Assembly (NCBI GenBank): GCA_002085035.1
Contig: MZGM01000004.1
Location: 1 to 23,289, forward strand
DNA: 23,289 nucleotides
Source: Candidatus Zhuqueibacterota bacterium 4484_219
GTDB lineage: Bacteria > Zhuqueibacterota > JdFR-76 > 4484-219
Direction of reading: 5' to 3'
Shown here: positions 1 to 9,033 of the stretch, one piece after another
Layout of the letters: the number at the start of each line of letters is the position of its first letter
Numbering within the stretch: the first letter of the stretch is position 1
The notes under the pieces: model-generated
Database searches by the model: none
What the model was told of the DNA's origin: nothing
What the model saw: the letters and a program-made list of their open reading frames with translations, nothing else
Made by a program: the position numbers and the translations under genes

Positions 1-854
1 TTGCGATTAGCCATTACGATATTAAAATCATGATCAACTACTACAATCGAATCGGTAATGCTATCGAAAAGTGTTTGCAACTTAATCTTGCTCTCTAGAA
101 TTTGGAGTTCTAATTTTTTCTTTTCGGTGATATCTTTTGAAATTCCCAGAAACTGATCCCCGATGTCTTCTTTGTTTTTTAACTTTGTAAAACTTACTAA
201 CATGTTCCGGGTTTTACCCTTCAGGTCTTTGAAATCCAATTCGTAATTACGTTTTTGAGGGTTTTTTACCATAGCGATTAAGTTATCAGGATTGATTTTT
301 TGTGCCAGAATCGAACTAAATTTGCGCCCAATAAGTTCATCAGGATTGTAACCAAGTTCCTGAATGCGGGAGTTGACGAAAATAAAATTTAAATTTTTAT
401 CTAAGGAGAATATGATAGCATCGGCATTTTCTACCAGATTTTCCAGGAATATGTCTTTCTCGTGTAGTTTTTGCTCCAATTGATAGCGTTGAATAGCATT
501 GACGACCAGGCGCGGCAGTGTTTTAATGTAATTAGGCTCTTTGATAACATAGTCGTATGCTCCATGTTTCATTGCCTGGACAGCTATCTTTTCATCGCCT
601 TGCCCGGTTACTACTATCACTGGACATTTTATTCCCAGGCGATGAAGTTCCTGTAAGACTTCGATACCAGAATAATCCGGCAGCTTGTAGTCCAAAAGAA
701 TTGCCTGGAACCGATGTGTCCGACATAGCTCAAGACAATTTTTACCACAGTGGGTAATAAAAATCTCAAATTCCGAGTGATGTTTCTTTAATGCTTTGCT
801 GAGCAGCTCAGCTTGATCAATATTATCTTCGACAACGAGAATGTTACGACTCAT
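1..854 (-). CDS. Response regulator REC-PAS-PAS protein, C-terminus cut by window edge
   Basis: Reading from ATG at 854, 284 codons are visible and the frame is still open at base 1. Residues 1-120 form a CheY-like receiver with acidic pocket E9/D10, phospho-acceptor D55 (LLDYKLPD), T83 and K105 (YVIKEP). A PAS domain follows at about 137-245, closed by the usual DIT motif (ISKDITEKK), and a second PAS begins near 262 (FDSITDSIVVVD). The missing part is probably a histidine kinase, making this a hybrid sensor, but no kinase residue is visible. Its start overlaps the end of the upstream receiver gene by 11 nt, and the ribosome site (GAGGAGCAGG) lies inside that gene, so the two are probably translationally coupled. 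It likely accepts phosphate from one of the neighbouring kinases; the partner is inferred from position only. Confidence 0.9.
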   Translation of the reverse strand, partial: MSRNILVVEDNIDQAELLSKALKKHHSEFEIFITHCGKNCLELCRTHRFQAILLDYKLPDYSGIEVLQELHRLGIKCPVIVVTGQGDEKIAVQAMKHGAYDYVIKEPNYIKTLPRLVVNAIQRYQLEQKLHEKDIFLENLVENADAIIFSLDKNLNFIFVNSRIQELGYNPDELIGRKFSSILAQKINPDNLIAMVKNPQKRNYELDFKDLKGKTRNMLVSFTKLKNKEDIGDQFLGISKDITEKKKLELQILESKIKLQTLFDSITDSIVVVDHDFNIVMANR

Positions 855-1341
855 CCTGCTCCTCTTTGAAACTAACTGATTTTGTAGGTGATACGTTGAT
901 AGTTCCCCAGTAGGTTTCGATATGTTGAATCCTTTCCAGGAATTCTTCAAACTGACTGGGTTTGACAATGTAACTATTAGCTCCCAACTCATACATACGT
1001 TTAACTTCATCATCGCGTGCTGAAGTAGTAAGCACAACTACTGGGACTAGTTTTAGCCTTGGATCATTTCTGATTTTTCTCAATACCTCTTCACCATCCA
1101 ATTTTGGTAATCTAATATCTAACATGATAAGTTGGGGAATGTATTTCTTTGTCGTCTTTTCGCCCTTACCCTGTAGACCCAGTATTTCCAGAGCTTCCTG
1201 TCCATCCCTGGCAATTTTAATCTCACAAGCTCTGGAAGATTTTTGTAGGGCTTTGACCATTAATTCGATATGGTCCAGATTATCCTCAACTACCAGGATA
1301 GAGATCTTGTGATTGGTTTCCATTTCAAATGAGCTTGTCAT
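844..1341 (-). CDS. Stand-alone receiver protein, Rcp1-like response regulator
   Basis: This 165-residue protein is a single CheY-like receiver with no output domain. It shows E19/D20, phospho-acceptor D75 in LDIRLPKLDG, the TTS switch at 105-107 and K127-P128. The longer alpha2-beta3 loop (about residues 55-68) and overall length match the Rcp1 family, which serves phytochrome-like kinases and passes phosphate between proteins. The C-terminal tail (about 146-165) is charged and probably disordered. The start at 1341 is supported by AAGGAGG six bases upstream; an in-frame Met at residue 7 is less likely. It lies 33 bp after a multi-GAF kinase, and its last 11 nt overlap the next receiver gene. 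The likely role is a phosphate shuttle from the two upstream kinases to the REC-PAS-PAS protein, which is inference. Confidence 0.93.
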   Translation of the reverse strand: MTSSFEMETNHKISILVVEDNLDHIELMVKALQKSSRACEIKIARDGQEALEILGLQGKGEKTTKKYIPQLIMLDIRLPKLDGEEVLRKIRNDPRLKLVPVVVLTTSARDDEVKRMYELGANSYIVKPSQFEEFLERIQHIETYWGTINVSPTKSVSFKEEQDES

Positions 1342-1374
1342 GCTTTTCCTCCTTATTTTCCCTTTAGTCCAGGA

Positions 1375-4300
1375 TCAATGCTTCTTTGGTAAAGTAAAAT
1401 AGAATGTAGATCCCTTCCCCTTTTCTGAGTCTATCCAGACCTTTCCGTTGTGGTTATTAATAATACGCCTGACGATAGTAAGTCCTACACCTGTGCCTTC
1501 TACATCTTTAATTTCTTTCAGAGTTTCGAACAGTTCAAATACCTTCGTATGATATTTGGGGTCAATACCAATTCCATTGTCTTTAACATAAAATTGATAG
1601 TAGTTGTCTTTTTCTTCACAACCGATTTCGATGCGAGGAGCAGGATTGTCTCCCATATACTTGATTGCATTGCTGATAAGATTGGTGAATACCTGCAAAA
1701 TTCGATCTCGGTCGCAATAAACCACTGGCAAGTTCGGTTGAATTACAATCTCGATGTTTTTCTCTTTCGACTGAAACTGCAGATCATAAAGAGCAAGTTT
1801 AATGATTTCATTAATATCGGTATCTTCAAACGGATTAACTACACGACCAATACGGGATAGTTCTAATAGATCGTGAATCAAACGTTCCATCTGGGTTACA
1901 TTACTCTGAATGCGCTGTAAGTAATGTACTCCGTCTTTGTCAAGACGATCACGGTAGTCGTTCAGCAAAATAGAAGAGAATCCCTGGACCGAGACAATTG
2001 GTGCTTTAAGGTCATGGGAGACAGTAAACACAAAATTTTCTAATTCTTCGTTGGCATGCGCAAGCTGTTCTGTATTGCATTTGGTTTCTTCAAACAGGCG
2101 AGCATTTTCGATAGCGCTGGCCATTTGGCCGGCAAGGGCTTCAAAAGCATTAAGGTCACGATCATCAAATGCATTTTTACGCTCAGAAAGTAGTACCAGA
2201 ACCCCGATAATACGATCGGCAATTTTGAGCGGAACACATAGTTCCGAACCCTGGAGGGGATAATTTACATCTGGATGAGCCTCTTGCGACAGATCGGAAA
2301 TAAGCAAGGTCTTACCAGTAGTGATAGCACGCCCAATAGGAACCTCAGTATCTTCGACTATTGAGCCAATGGGTAACTTCGAACTTAATCCTCCCGATTG
2401 CGATTTGAGCACAATATTGTCTTGTTTCGAGTCAACTAAATAGATGGCAACGTTGTAGTATTTAAAAATTTCTTGAATTGCCTTGGAGACAATATCAAGT
2501 AGCTTGTTCAAATCGAGAGTAGAGGTAATCTTTTTACCTATTTCATTAACCATTGCTAATTGGGCAGCACGGCGTCGTTCACGTTCATAAAGCCGTGCGT
2601 TCTCAATAGCAATCGCCGCTTGATTTGCAATAGTGCTCAATAACTTGACCTCACGATCATCGAAATGGTGAAGGTCCTCTTTGTAAACACTAAGTACAGC
2701 AATCGTTTTCCCCCGCGAAATAACTGGTACTCCCAGATAGGAGCGCAGATTAGCTCCCCGAAGAGCGTTAGGAAGTTCTTCGGGTGCCAGCCCTTCCTTC
2801 TGAAAATTCTCTATCATCAGTGGTTTCATGTCCTTGATTACAGTGTCCAGGCGTTTATGTAATGCCTTCTGTAATTGCAAGTTGGTATTTGGGGAGTTAC
2901 TGTCAACATGCCCCAAGCCACTGTTTTCGTTCACGAACCAGATGGTGCAAATTTTTGCATGCATGGCAGTAGCAGCAGCCTTAACAATTAAATCCAATAC
3001 TTCACGAATGTTCAAACTGGAAGAGATAGTTTGACTTACGTCCGCCAGAGCAGAGAACTCGGTTAAACGTCGTTTAACTTCTTGGTAAAGTTTGGCATTT
3101 TCAAGAGCAGTGGCAATTTGGCTGGCAATTTGTTTGAAAATTTTACTGTGGGTAGAGGTGTAGGCTCCCGCTTCTAATTTTCCCAAGCTAAAAGTACCCA
3201 AGTACTTGTCCTTTGACAACAATAATACATTAAGTCGGGACTTGAGAGTGTTTTCGATAAGTAGTTTGCTTTCATAGGAGTCGCGTGGAGAGTGTGATTC
3301 GGGAAGGACTGGAGTTTGTTCTGAGGTTAATCGCAACCATCCTAAACCGGTTTTGCCCAGAGGTGTCCAAAACTGTTCCCCGATTATGGTGGCGAGCTTT
3401 TTGGAAGCTAAAGCAAAAACCTGAAGCTTATCGGTCTCGTCATCAAAAAGTACAATCGAGAGATAGTCGAAATCAACCACTTGCCTGACGCCCAGGGCGA
3501 TGGTCTTGATGACTTGCTCCAATTCCAAACTAGAGTTGATAGAGTTAGTAATTTGATTAATAACAGTGATTTGATCGGCTTTTTCTTTGTGTTCACGATA
3601 CAGGCGGGCATTGTCGATAGAGATAGCAAGATAAGTCACCGCAGCGCGGAGGAAGTTGATTTGTTCCTGTGTAAAGCGGTGTGGTTTTTCGTAATAAAGA
3701 TTGAAGATTCCTACCGGCTTATCGCGCGGGATCATGGGCAAAGAGATGACAGCAGCATAACCAATACGTTCGGCAATGGGACGCCACTTTTGAAAAATTG
3801 GGTTGGTGTAAACATTTTCTACCTGTAGGATTTTTCTGCTTTTCAATACCTGCTCAAATGGTCCTTCTTCAATACCCACGCGCCAGGGTTGAGCAAATAC
3901 TGTTACCATCTCGGGGGGCAGTTTGTGTGCTTTCAACATTTGTAACTCGTTGTTTTCATTTACCAAAAAGATAGAAACATATTTGGCTCCACAAACTGAG
4001 GCTAACTTTAGCATAGAAAGATCAATAACCTCTTCCAAGTTAAGAGCAGAAGCAATAGTGCGTCCTATTTCCATTAGAGCCAATAACTCATGATTACGCT
4101 GGGAAAAGGTAATTTTACTCTCATCTTTAAACTCGCCCCGGTAGATAGCCACAAAGAATCTTTGTTGGGGTTCAGTCGCTTGGTCAAACAGCCTGTTCAA
4201 GTGGATATTGACTGGAAATTTCCAGCCGTTTTTTTGTACTAGAGTAAAATCTTCTACAATAGTGGTAAATTCAAATTCTAACTGCTGAATTTTCAGTAAA

Positions 4301-4593
4301 AGTATTGGTAGCTCTTCTTCAGGATGAAGCTGGTCAATCTTCAGGTTTAGTAATTCTTCTGTTGAGTAGCCGGTTAAATAGGTGGCAGCAGTATTAGTAC
4401 GCACAATCTGTCGCGAATTGGTCTCTACCAGAAAAAATCCTTCATCTACGAATTCGGAAAATTTGAGGTGTTGATCCCATAGTTTTTCAGAATATTCTTT
4501 GGCTCCGACAGACGTATTCTTTTCTTTTTCGCAGTCTGTCTCGGAGGGTAACACATTGTTCTCCGTAGTATCTATGATATTTTTTCCCTCCAT
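1375..4593 (-). CDS. Large sensor histidine kinase, PAS-GAF-GAF-GAF-GAF-HisKA-HATPase
   Basis: The 1072-residue protein has no membrane segment, so it should be cytoplasmic. Order: N-terminal PAS (about 45-155), four GAF domains (about 185-330, 355-500, 525-665, 695-835), a dimerisation/phosphoacceptor domain with H860 in VSHDLKAP, and an HATPase_c domain with N-box N971/N975, G1-box D1005-N-G-I-G and G2-box EGTGVGLTI (from 1032). Each GAF ends in nearly the same helix (IDNARLY, LENAKLY, IENARLY, IENARLF), which points to internal duplication. The kinase half resembles phytochrome-type kinases. No obvious chromophore cysteine context was recognised, so the ligands are unknown. The ATG at 4593 has only a weak ribosome site. 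It sits 47 bp after another kinase and 33 bp before an Rcp1-like receiver, its likely partner. Confidence 0.93.
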   Translation of the reverse strand: MEGKNIIDTTENNVLPSETDCEKEKNTSVGAKEYSEKLWDQHLKFSEFVDEGFFLVETNSRQIVRTNTAATYLTGYSTEELLNLKIDQLHPEEELPILLLKIQQLEFEFTTIVEDFTLVQKNGWKFPVNIHLNRLFDQATEPQQRFFVAIYRGEFKDESKITFSQRNHELLALMEIGRTIASALNLEEVIDLSMLKLASVCGAKYVSIFLVNENNELQMLKAHKLPPEMVTVFAQPWRVGIEEGPFEQVLKSRKILQVENVYTNPIFQKWRPIAERIGYAAVISLPMIPRDKPVGIFNLYYEKPHRFTQEQINFLRAAVTYLAISIDNARLYREHKEKADQITVINQITNSINSSLELEQVIKTIALGVRQVVDFDYLSIVLFDDETDKLQVFALASKKLATIIGEQFWTPLGKTGLGWLRLTSEQTPVLPESHSPRDSYESKLLIENTLKSRLNVLLLSKDKYLGTFSLGKLEAGAYTSTHSKIFKQIASQIATALENAKLYQEVKRRLTEFSALADVSQTISSSLNIREVLDLIVKAAATAMHAKICTIWFVNENSGLGHVDSNSPNTNLQLQKALHKRLDTVIKDMKPLMIENFQKEGLAPEELPNALRGANLRSYLGVPVISRGKTIAVLSVYKEDLHHFDDREVKLLSTIANQAAIAIENARLYERERRRAAQLAMVNEIGKKITSTLDLNKLLDIVSKAIQEIFKYYNVAIYLVDSKQDNIVLKSQSGGLSSKLPIGSIVEDTEVPIGRAITTGKTLLISDLSQEAHPDVNYPLQGSELCVPLKIADRIIGVLVLLSERKNAFDDRDLNAFEALAGQMASAIENARLFEETKCNTEQLAHANEELENFVFTVSHDLKAPIVSVQGFSSILLNDYRDRLDKDGVHYLQRIQSNVTQMERLIHDLLELSRIGRVVNPFEDTDINEIIKLALYDLQFQSKEKNIEIVIQPNLPVVYCDRDRILQVFTNLISNAIKYMGDNPAPRIEIGCEEKDNYYQFYVKDNGIGIDPKYHTKVFELFETLKEIKDVEGTGVGLTIVRRIINNHNGKVWIDSEKGKGSTFYFTLPKKH

Positions 4594-4640
4594 AGCTTAC
4601 TTAATCCGCGTGAAGTGTTATTAGGTTCTAAACTGATAGT

Positions 4641-6203
4641 CTAAAAAACAAGAGTTTTAGGAAGAGAGAAATAGAAAGAGGCCCCCTTTCCAGGCTCTGA
4701 ATTTACCCAAATTTGACCACTGTGTTGTTCGATGATTTTTTTGGTAAGCGCTAATCCGATACCACTACCTTCGGCATTTTCTAAATCTTGTAAGTGAGAG
4801 AAAATGTTAAATATACGTTCCTGCTTTTCTTTGGCAATTCCAATACCGTTATCACGAACATAAAATTGGTAAAAATTGCCATTTTGCTTCCAGCCAATCT
4901 CGATTCGTGGATTTTTCTGCTCTCCCATGAATTTAATTGCATTACTGATTAAATTAGAAAACACCAGTTTGATTGTCTTTCGATTACAGACAACCCGCGG
5001 GAAGCGTTTAGCTACTAAAATCTCCACCCGATTTTGGTCGATTTGGTAGCGAAATTCATCCAGTGTTTGGCGAACCAGATTGGAAATATTAACTACTTGC
5101 ATGGCACGATCCATGCTGCCAACGCGAGAAAGTTCTAATAAATCCTGGATCATCCGCCGCATAATTGAAACATTTTTCTCCAAACGAGTCAGATAGTGTC
5201 TGCCATCTTCGTCGAGTTTTTCTCCATATTCATCATTCAATAATGACACATATCCTTGAATTGAAATCAACGGCGATTTTAGATCATGAGAAATGGTATA
5301 GACAAAATTTTCCATTTCAGCCCTTTTCTTTTGTACAGCTTGTTGGGCCGAATGCAAAGAGGTCAAATCATGAATAGTCCAAAGATAATAAATTGAGCTT
5401 TCAAGATGGTGCCTGAGTACCATAATAGAGATATCCAAGGATAATTTTTGTCCGTTTTTAATCTCGATACTTAATTCAGAATGTCGAATTCCCTTCCGTC
5501 GTTTTGCCATTTTGAGCAGGGATTCCAGGGAATGAGTGGAAGAAGCATCGAATTTAAAGATATATTGCCCAATTAGTCGCTGTGGGCGGGTATGAAAGAT
5601 ACGTGCTGTTTGGCTACTGGCATAAAGAATCAACCCTAACTCATCGGTCAAAAGAATTGCATCGGTAGCATTTTCTAATACCGAACGAGTTAACTCGCGC
5701 AATTGAGCCACGTCTTCATAAAATACACTATTATGTATCAGGTAGCCAATTAAAGAAGCTAAGGCCTGAACCAAACGAATCCGGTTAGTGTTAACTGCTT
5801 CGCTTTTAGCATAATAAAAGCTAAGAATTCCCAAGCAATGATCTCCAGCAGTTACTGGTACGGCGATGTAACTGTGGAATCCTTCCTTACGATAGCGTTT
5901 TTTACGTTGCGGAGGGATACGAGGATCAGCGGATAGGTCTTTGATTACTGTTGGTGTTGAGGCTTCGGTCATCTTACGTAAGAAGTTATCAATAGGAATA
6001 CGATGCTGTCGGGAGGCAATATCCTGATATCCTACTACTACTCCTTCGGTTAATTCTTGCCCTTCCAATAGACGCAAAGAGCAAGCTTTAGCTTTTGCTG
6101 CATCGCATAATACCGCTATTATTTTGTCCCAGAAATCCCTCTGGTTGAACAAGGGAACATCGTTGTTTTGTAAAAACAAGCGAATAATCTTATCCTTGCT
6201 CAC
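4641..6203 (-). CDS. Sensor histidine kinase, GAF-PAS-HisKA-HATPase
   Basis: The 520-residue soluble kinase has a GAF domain (about 20-160), a PAS domain (about 168-285), HisKA with H306 in ISHDLKSPL, and HATPase_c with N-box N417/N421, the D451-N-G-I-G box and GSGIGLAL near 479. Its catalytic half is closely similar to the downstream multi-GAF kinase (shared SHDLK..I.S.QG and NLISNAIK.MG), so the two are probably paralogues. It is first in the cluster and has a plausible promoter upstream. No receiver domain is attached, so phosphate must pass in trans, most likely to the receivers at 844-1341 and 1-854. The signal sensed is not visible from sequence. Confidence 0.92.
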   Translation of the reverse strand: MSKDKIIRLFLQNNDVPLFNQRDFWDKIIAVLCDAAKAKACSLRLLEGQELTEGVVVGYQDIASRQHRIPIDNFLRKMTEASTPTVIKDLSADPRIPPQRKKRYRKEGFHSYIAVPVTAGDHCLGILSFYYAKSEAVNTNRIRLVQALASLIGYLIHNSVFYEDVAQLRELTRSVLENATDAILLTDELGLILYASSQTARIFHTRPQRLIGQYIFKFDASSTHSLESLLKMAKRRKGIRHSELSIEIKNGQKLSLDISIMVLRHHLESSIYYLWTIHDLTSLHSAQQAVQKKRAEMENFVYTISHDLKSPLISIQGYVSLLNDEYGEKLDEDGRHYLTRLEKNVSIMRRMIQDLLELSRVGSMDRAMQVVNISNLVRQTLDEFRYQIDQNRVEILVAKRFPRVVCNRKTIKLVFSNLISNAIKFMGEQKNPRIEIGWKQNGNFYQFYVRDNGIGIAKEKQERIFNIFSHLQDLENAEGSGIGLALTKKIIEQHSGQIWVNSEPGKGASFYFSLPKTLVF

Positions 6204-6263
6204 TGTTTTTCCATTCTGACTTTTATCGTCCGAGTTACAACTTCAATTTGCGATTGCTAATTA

Positions 6264-6292
6264 AACATATATTTTTTAGGAAAGAAAATCAA
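6264..6292 (-). promoter_or_regulatory. Candidate sigma-70 promoter for the signalling cluster
   Basis: On the minus strand TTGATT (6287-6292) and TATGTT (6264-6269) are separated by 17 bp, in an AT-rich gap about 60 bp upstream of the GAF-PAS kinase start. It matches consensus only moderately. It is the best hexamer pair I see in the 145-bp gap between nrnA and the kinase. Confidence 0.45.
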
Positions 6293-6348
6293 GAAAAAAA
6301 CAGCTTGTTACTTTTTTTTAATAAATTTAGCAAAAGGGGGAAATGATT

Positions 6349-7353
6349 TCAGGACAGAGAGAAGACAGAGCGTAACTTTTGCAGTGTTGAGGGGATAGCT
6401 TTATCCATGGGCATTCCTACTACAGCACCGGCTGCGAATGGATGCCCGCCACCGCCAAGTTCGCGAGCCACATCGTTAATGGGAATTGTCCCTTTGGAAC
6501 GAAAACTGACTTTGGTGTGATCAGTGCCTTGTTCCAGAAATAGCACACTAATTTCCACTCCTTTAATCCGTCGAGGGAAATCAGTAAATTCTTCTAATTC
6601 CTGGCGTGAAATCCCCGCCTGCCGAAGCATGGCCTCGGTAATCTTGAACCAGACAATCCGGCCGTCGCATTCAAATTGAAGATTACTTAATACTTGTCCC
6701 AAAAGCCAAATTTTGCCCGGAGAATCTTGTTCATAAATTTTCTGATAAATCGCCGAGGGTACTACCCCCAATTCTAATAATTCCGCTGCCATTCGGTGAG
6801 TTGCCGCTGAGGTATTAGAAAAGCGAAAGCATCCTGTATCGGTCATAATTGCGGTGTAAAAAGCCTGAGCCATCTGAATTGTGATCGGCACTTTTAGTTG
6901 TTTAAAGAGTCGATAAAGAATCTCGCCAGTAGAAGATGCCTCAGGAAGAATAATGTTTATGTCCCCCAGCTGATTTTCTATTGGGTGATGATCTATGCAA
7001 ACCTTGACAATACTATCGTTGTGCAGCCATTTAGCTAATTTGTGCAATCGCTGCCAATCGGCAATGTCCAGGACAAAACACACCTCGGCTTGGCGTAAAA
7101 TTGCTTCGTGTTTGCAGGGATCAAAAACCTGGATTACTTTTTGCGGGTCCAGGAAGCAGTAATTCTGCGAAACAGCGTTTTGATTAAAAATCCATACTTG
7201 CTTTTTAAGAGATTTCAGGTGCCAGTAAACTGCCATTTCTGAGCCCAAAGCATCCCCATCAGGATTAATATGAGTGGTCAGGATGAAACGCTGGTGAGTT
7301 TGGATTAGCTGACCAATTTTTTCTGCTACCTTTAATGGGAATCGATTAGTCAT
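6349..7353 (-). CDS. nrnA: DHH-DHHA1 phosphoesterase, NrnA-type oligoribonuclease / pAp phosphatase
   Basis: The 334 residues match the usual NrnA length. The N-terminal DHH domain carries THINPDGDALGSE (H28, D32, D34), D96, the signature D121-H122-H123 and D172 in MTDTGCF, which together form the bimetal centre. The C-terminal DHHA1 domain shows GGGGHPFAAG (about 299-308), the substrate-binding glycine loop. Characterised family members degrade 2-5-mer RNA to mononucleotides and dephosphorylate 3'-phosphoadenosine 5'-phosphate (pAp). The ATG at 7353 gives the right N-terminus but lacks a clear ribosome site. It lies 132 bp downstream of the MBL-fold gene and may end the tatC-dcd-PHP-MBL transcript or have its own promoter. 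The adjacent PHP protein belongs to a family with overlapping substrates. Confidence 0.9.
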   Translation of the reverse strand: MTNRFPLKVAEKIGQLIQTHQRFILTTHINPDGDALGSEMAVYWHLKSLKKQVWIFNQNAVSQNYCFLDPQKVIQVFDPCKHEAILRQAEVCFVLDIADWQRLHKLAKWLHNDSIVKVCIDHHPIENQLGDINIILPEASSTGEILYRLFKQLKVPITIQMAQAFYTAIMTDTGCFRFSNTSAATHRMAAELLELGVVPSAIYQKIYEQDSPGKIWLLGQVLSNLQFECDGRIVWFKITEAMLRQAGISRQELEEFTDFPRRIKGVEISVLFLEQGTDHTKVSFRSKGTIPINDVARELGGGGHPFAAGAVVGMPMDKAIPSTLQKLRSVFSLS

Positions 7354-7381
7354 TTCTATGAAACTAAATTCGGGAAACCCT

Positions 7382-7398
7382 GCTAAAGATTTTTTAGC
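7382..7398. other. Small hairpin in the MBL-nrnA gap
   Basis: GCTAAA and TTTAGC form a 6-bp stem with a 5-nt loop about 30 bp upstream of the nrnA start. No T-run follows on the minus strand, so a terminator is not supported. It could shape the nrnA leader or be chance in an AT-rich gap. Confidence 0.25.
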
Positions 7399-7485
7399 TT
7401 TTGCACCAGCAATTTAAAACCGCTAAATTTCAGACTCAGTGAATTTTGGTGAGCGTTGTGGGTCTTTGAAATTCCTGACTATAAA

Positions 7486-8115
7486 TTAACGGATAAACGG
7501 ATTGTGTTGTTTTTCTGCACCAATGGTGGTTGTTGGCCCGTGTCCGGGATAAACGAGTACATCATCGTTTAAACAAAGAAGCTTTTGTTTAATTGAGCTA
7601 ATTAGTAGTTCGTAATTTCCGCCAGGGAGGTCAGTTCGCCCTACTGAACCAGCGAAAAGAGTGTCCCCCACGAAAATTTTGGAATCACTGATGTAGCAAC
7701 ATCCCCCGGGTGTGTGCCCTGGAGTATGGAGAACTGAGAAATTTATTGTCTCCAACTGAACTTGATGCCCCTCCTCAATCCATTCACTAATGTGAGGATT
7801 TTTAACCAAAGGCAATCCAAACATCAGTGCCTGGGCTGGCAAACTTTTTAGAATTGTTTTCTCCTGTCGATGTACCAATGTGGGTACCCGGTAATGTTGT
7901 TGCAATTTTGGAAGAGCCATCACATGGTCGAGATGCCCATGGGTCAGGAAAAAATAGCGAGGCTGTAATCGTAGTTGTTGTAATTTTTCTATAATGGTTT
8001 CCGCTTCTCCCCCGGGATCGATGACGACACACTCTGAGGAATTTTGTGGAACTACAATGTAACAATTGGTAGCAAAATCGCCTACTACCAATGTAATAAC
8101 TTCGATTTGCTCCAT
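7486..8115 (-). CDS. MBL-fold metallohydrolase, glyoxalase II-like (YcbL type)
   Basis: The 209-residue protein carries the full metallo-beta-lactamase-fold metal set: THGHLDH (H59, H61, D63, H64), H134 in TPGHTPGG, bridging D151 in VGDTLF, and H192 in YPGHGP. The C-terminal EKQHNPFI is typical of the short glyoxalase II-like (YcbL) group, which lacks the extra substrate-binding domain of classical glyoxalase II. Some relatives hydrolyse S-lactoylglutathione, but the true substrate is often another thioester or unknown. The start at 8115 has TTAGGAT upstream and lies 19 bp after the PHP gene, indicating co-transcription. The protein should be cytoplasmic. Confidence 0.9.
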   Translation of the reverse strand: MEQIEVITLVVGDFATNCYIVVPQNSSECVVIDPGGEAETIIEKLQQLRLQPRYFFLTHGHLDHVMALPKLQQHYRVPTLVHRQEKTILKSLPAQALMFGLPLVKNPHISEWIEEGHQVQLETINFSVLHTPGHTPGGCCYISDSKIFVGDTLFAGSVGRTDLPGGNYELLISSIKQKLLCLNDDVLVYPGHGPTTTIGAEKQHNPFIR

Positions 8116-8134
8116 TTTTTATCCTAACTGAATG

Positions 8135-9016
8135 TCAAATTTTCTGAAAATTTTGGTTGACCAGTAAACGAGATTTTCCAACTGCCTTTTTCATCTCAAT
8201 AACAAACTGATAAGGGATATTGTAGTTTCCAATAGTCGCATTTCCTTTGCGGTCGCCATGATAGTCAGATCCGCCACTAACCAGTAAATTATTCTTCAGT
8301 GCCAGTTGGTAAAAATAGTTGATTTTTGTTTCATTATGACTTGGATGGAGGATTTCGAGACCATCTAGTCCTATTTTGATCAATTGAGTAACGTCCTCAT
8401 TGCTCAAATCCATACCTGGGTGGGCCAAAAAGGCTAATCCTTGTGCTCGATGTATCAATCGTACTGCATCGACAGTGGAGATTTTGTATTTGGGCTCGTA
8501 TGCTGGTTTACCGTTACCCAGATATTTGTAGAAAGCTTCATCGTAAGAGAGCACATATCCTTCTTCCATTAAAGCATCGGCGATATGCGGTCGGCCCACC
8601 GAGCCAGCACCTGCCTTTTCAAGAATGAAATCCAAACTTAATTTCAATCCCATACTGTTGAGTTTAGCAACAATTTTTTCCGCTCGTTTAAGACGCTCTT
8701 GCTGAAACAGGCGAATGTAGTGGAGGATTTCCTGATTGTGCCAATTGATAAAATAACCCAGGATATGGACATCTAATTGCCTTGTGGATGTACTAAGTTC
8801 AATTCCGGGAATTACCTCGATTCCCAATTTTTCTGCAGCTTGTTGAGCTTCTTCAATACCGCCTACTTCATCATGGTCAGTAATACTAATAGCCACAAGT
8901 TCTAATTCGGCGGCTTTTTGGACTATTTCAGTAGGTGTAAAAACGCCGTCAGAGCGGTTAGTGTGTAGATGTAAATCAGCCCATCCGAGACACTTTTCTG
9001 TTGTTTTAGAATCCAT
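8135..9016 (-). CDS. PHP-domain phosphoesterase, RNase AM / TrpH (YciV) family
   Basis: The 293 residues span a PHP domain: DLHLHTNRSDG (H16, H18, D23), TDHDE (D47, H48), E73 in GIELS, H84 region, H199 in LAHPG and D251/H253 in GSDYHGD. These match the COG0613 family. Characterised members remove the 3'-phosphate of 3',5'-bisphosphorylated nucleotides such as pAp and act as 5'-3' exoribonucleases trimming rRNA ends. The start at 9016 has AAGGA upstream. It is 17 bp after dcd and 19 bp before the MBL gene, so it sits within an operon. The operon also contains nrnA, another pAp/nanoRNA enzyme. Exact substrate choice between free nucleotide and RNA 5' end cannot be read from sequence. Confidence 0.88.
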   Translation of the reverse strand: MDSKTTEKCLGWADLHLHTNRSDGVFTPTEIVQKAAELELVAISITDHDEVGGIEEAQQAAEKLGIEVIPGIELSTSTRQLDVHILGYFINWHNQEILHYIRLFQQERLKRAEKIVAKLNSMGLKLSLDFILEKAGAGSVGRPHIADALMEEGYVLSYDEAFYKYLGNGKPAYEPKYKISTVDAVRLIHRAQGLAFLAHPGMDLSNEDVTQLIKIGLDGLEILHPSHNETKINYFYQLALKNNLLVSGGSDYHGDRKGNATIGNYNIPYQFVIEMKKAVGKSRLLVNQNFQKI

Positions 9017-9033
9017 TGCAAGTCCTTAGAGTT

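Noticed and set aside
5103..5118. Sigma-54-like promoter (TGGCAC N5 ATGCT)
   Set aside because: It lies inside the GAF-PAS kinase gene in antisense direction, with no gene to drive, and misses one base of the -12 element.
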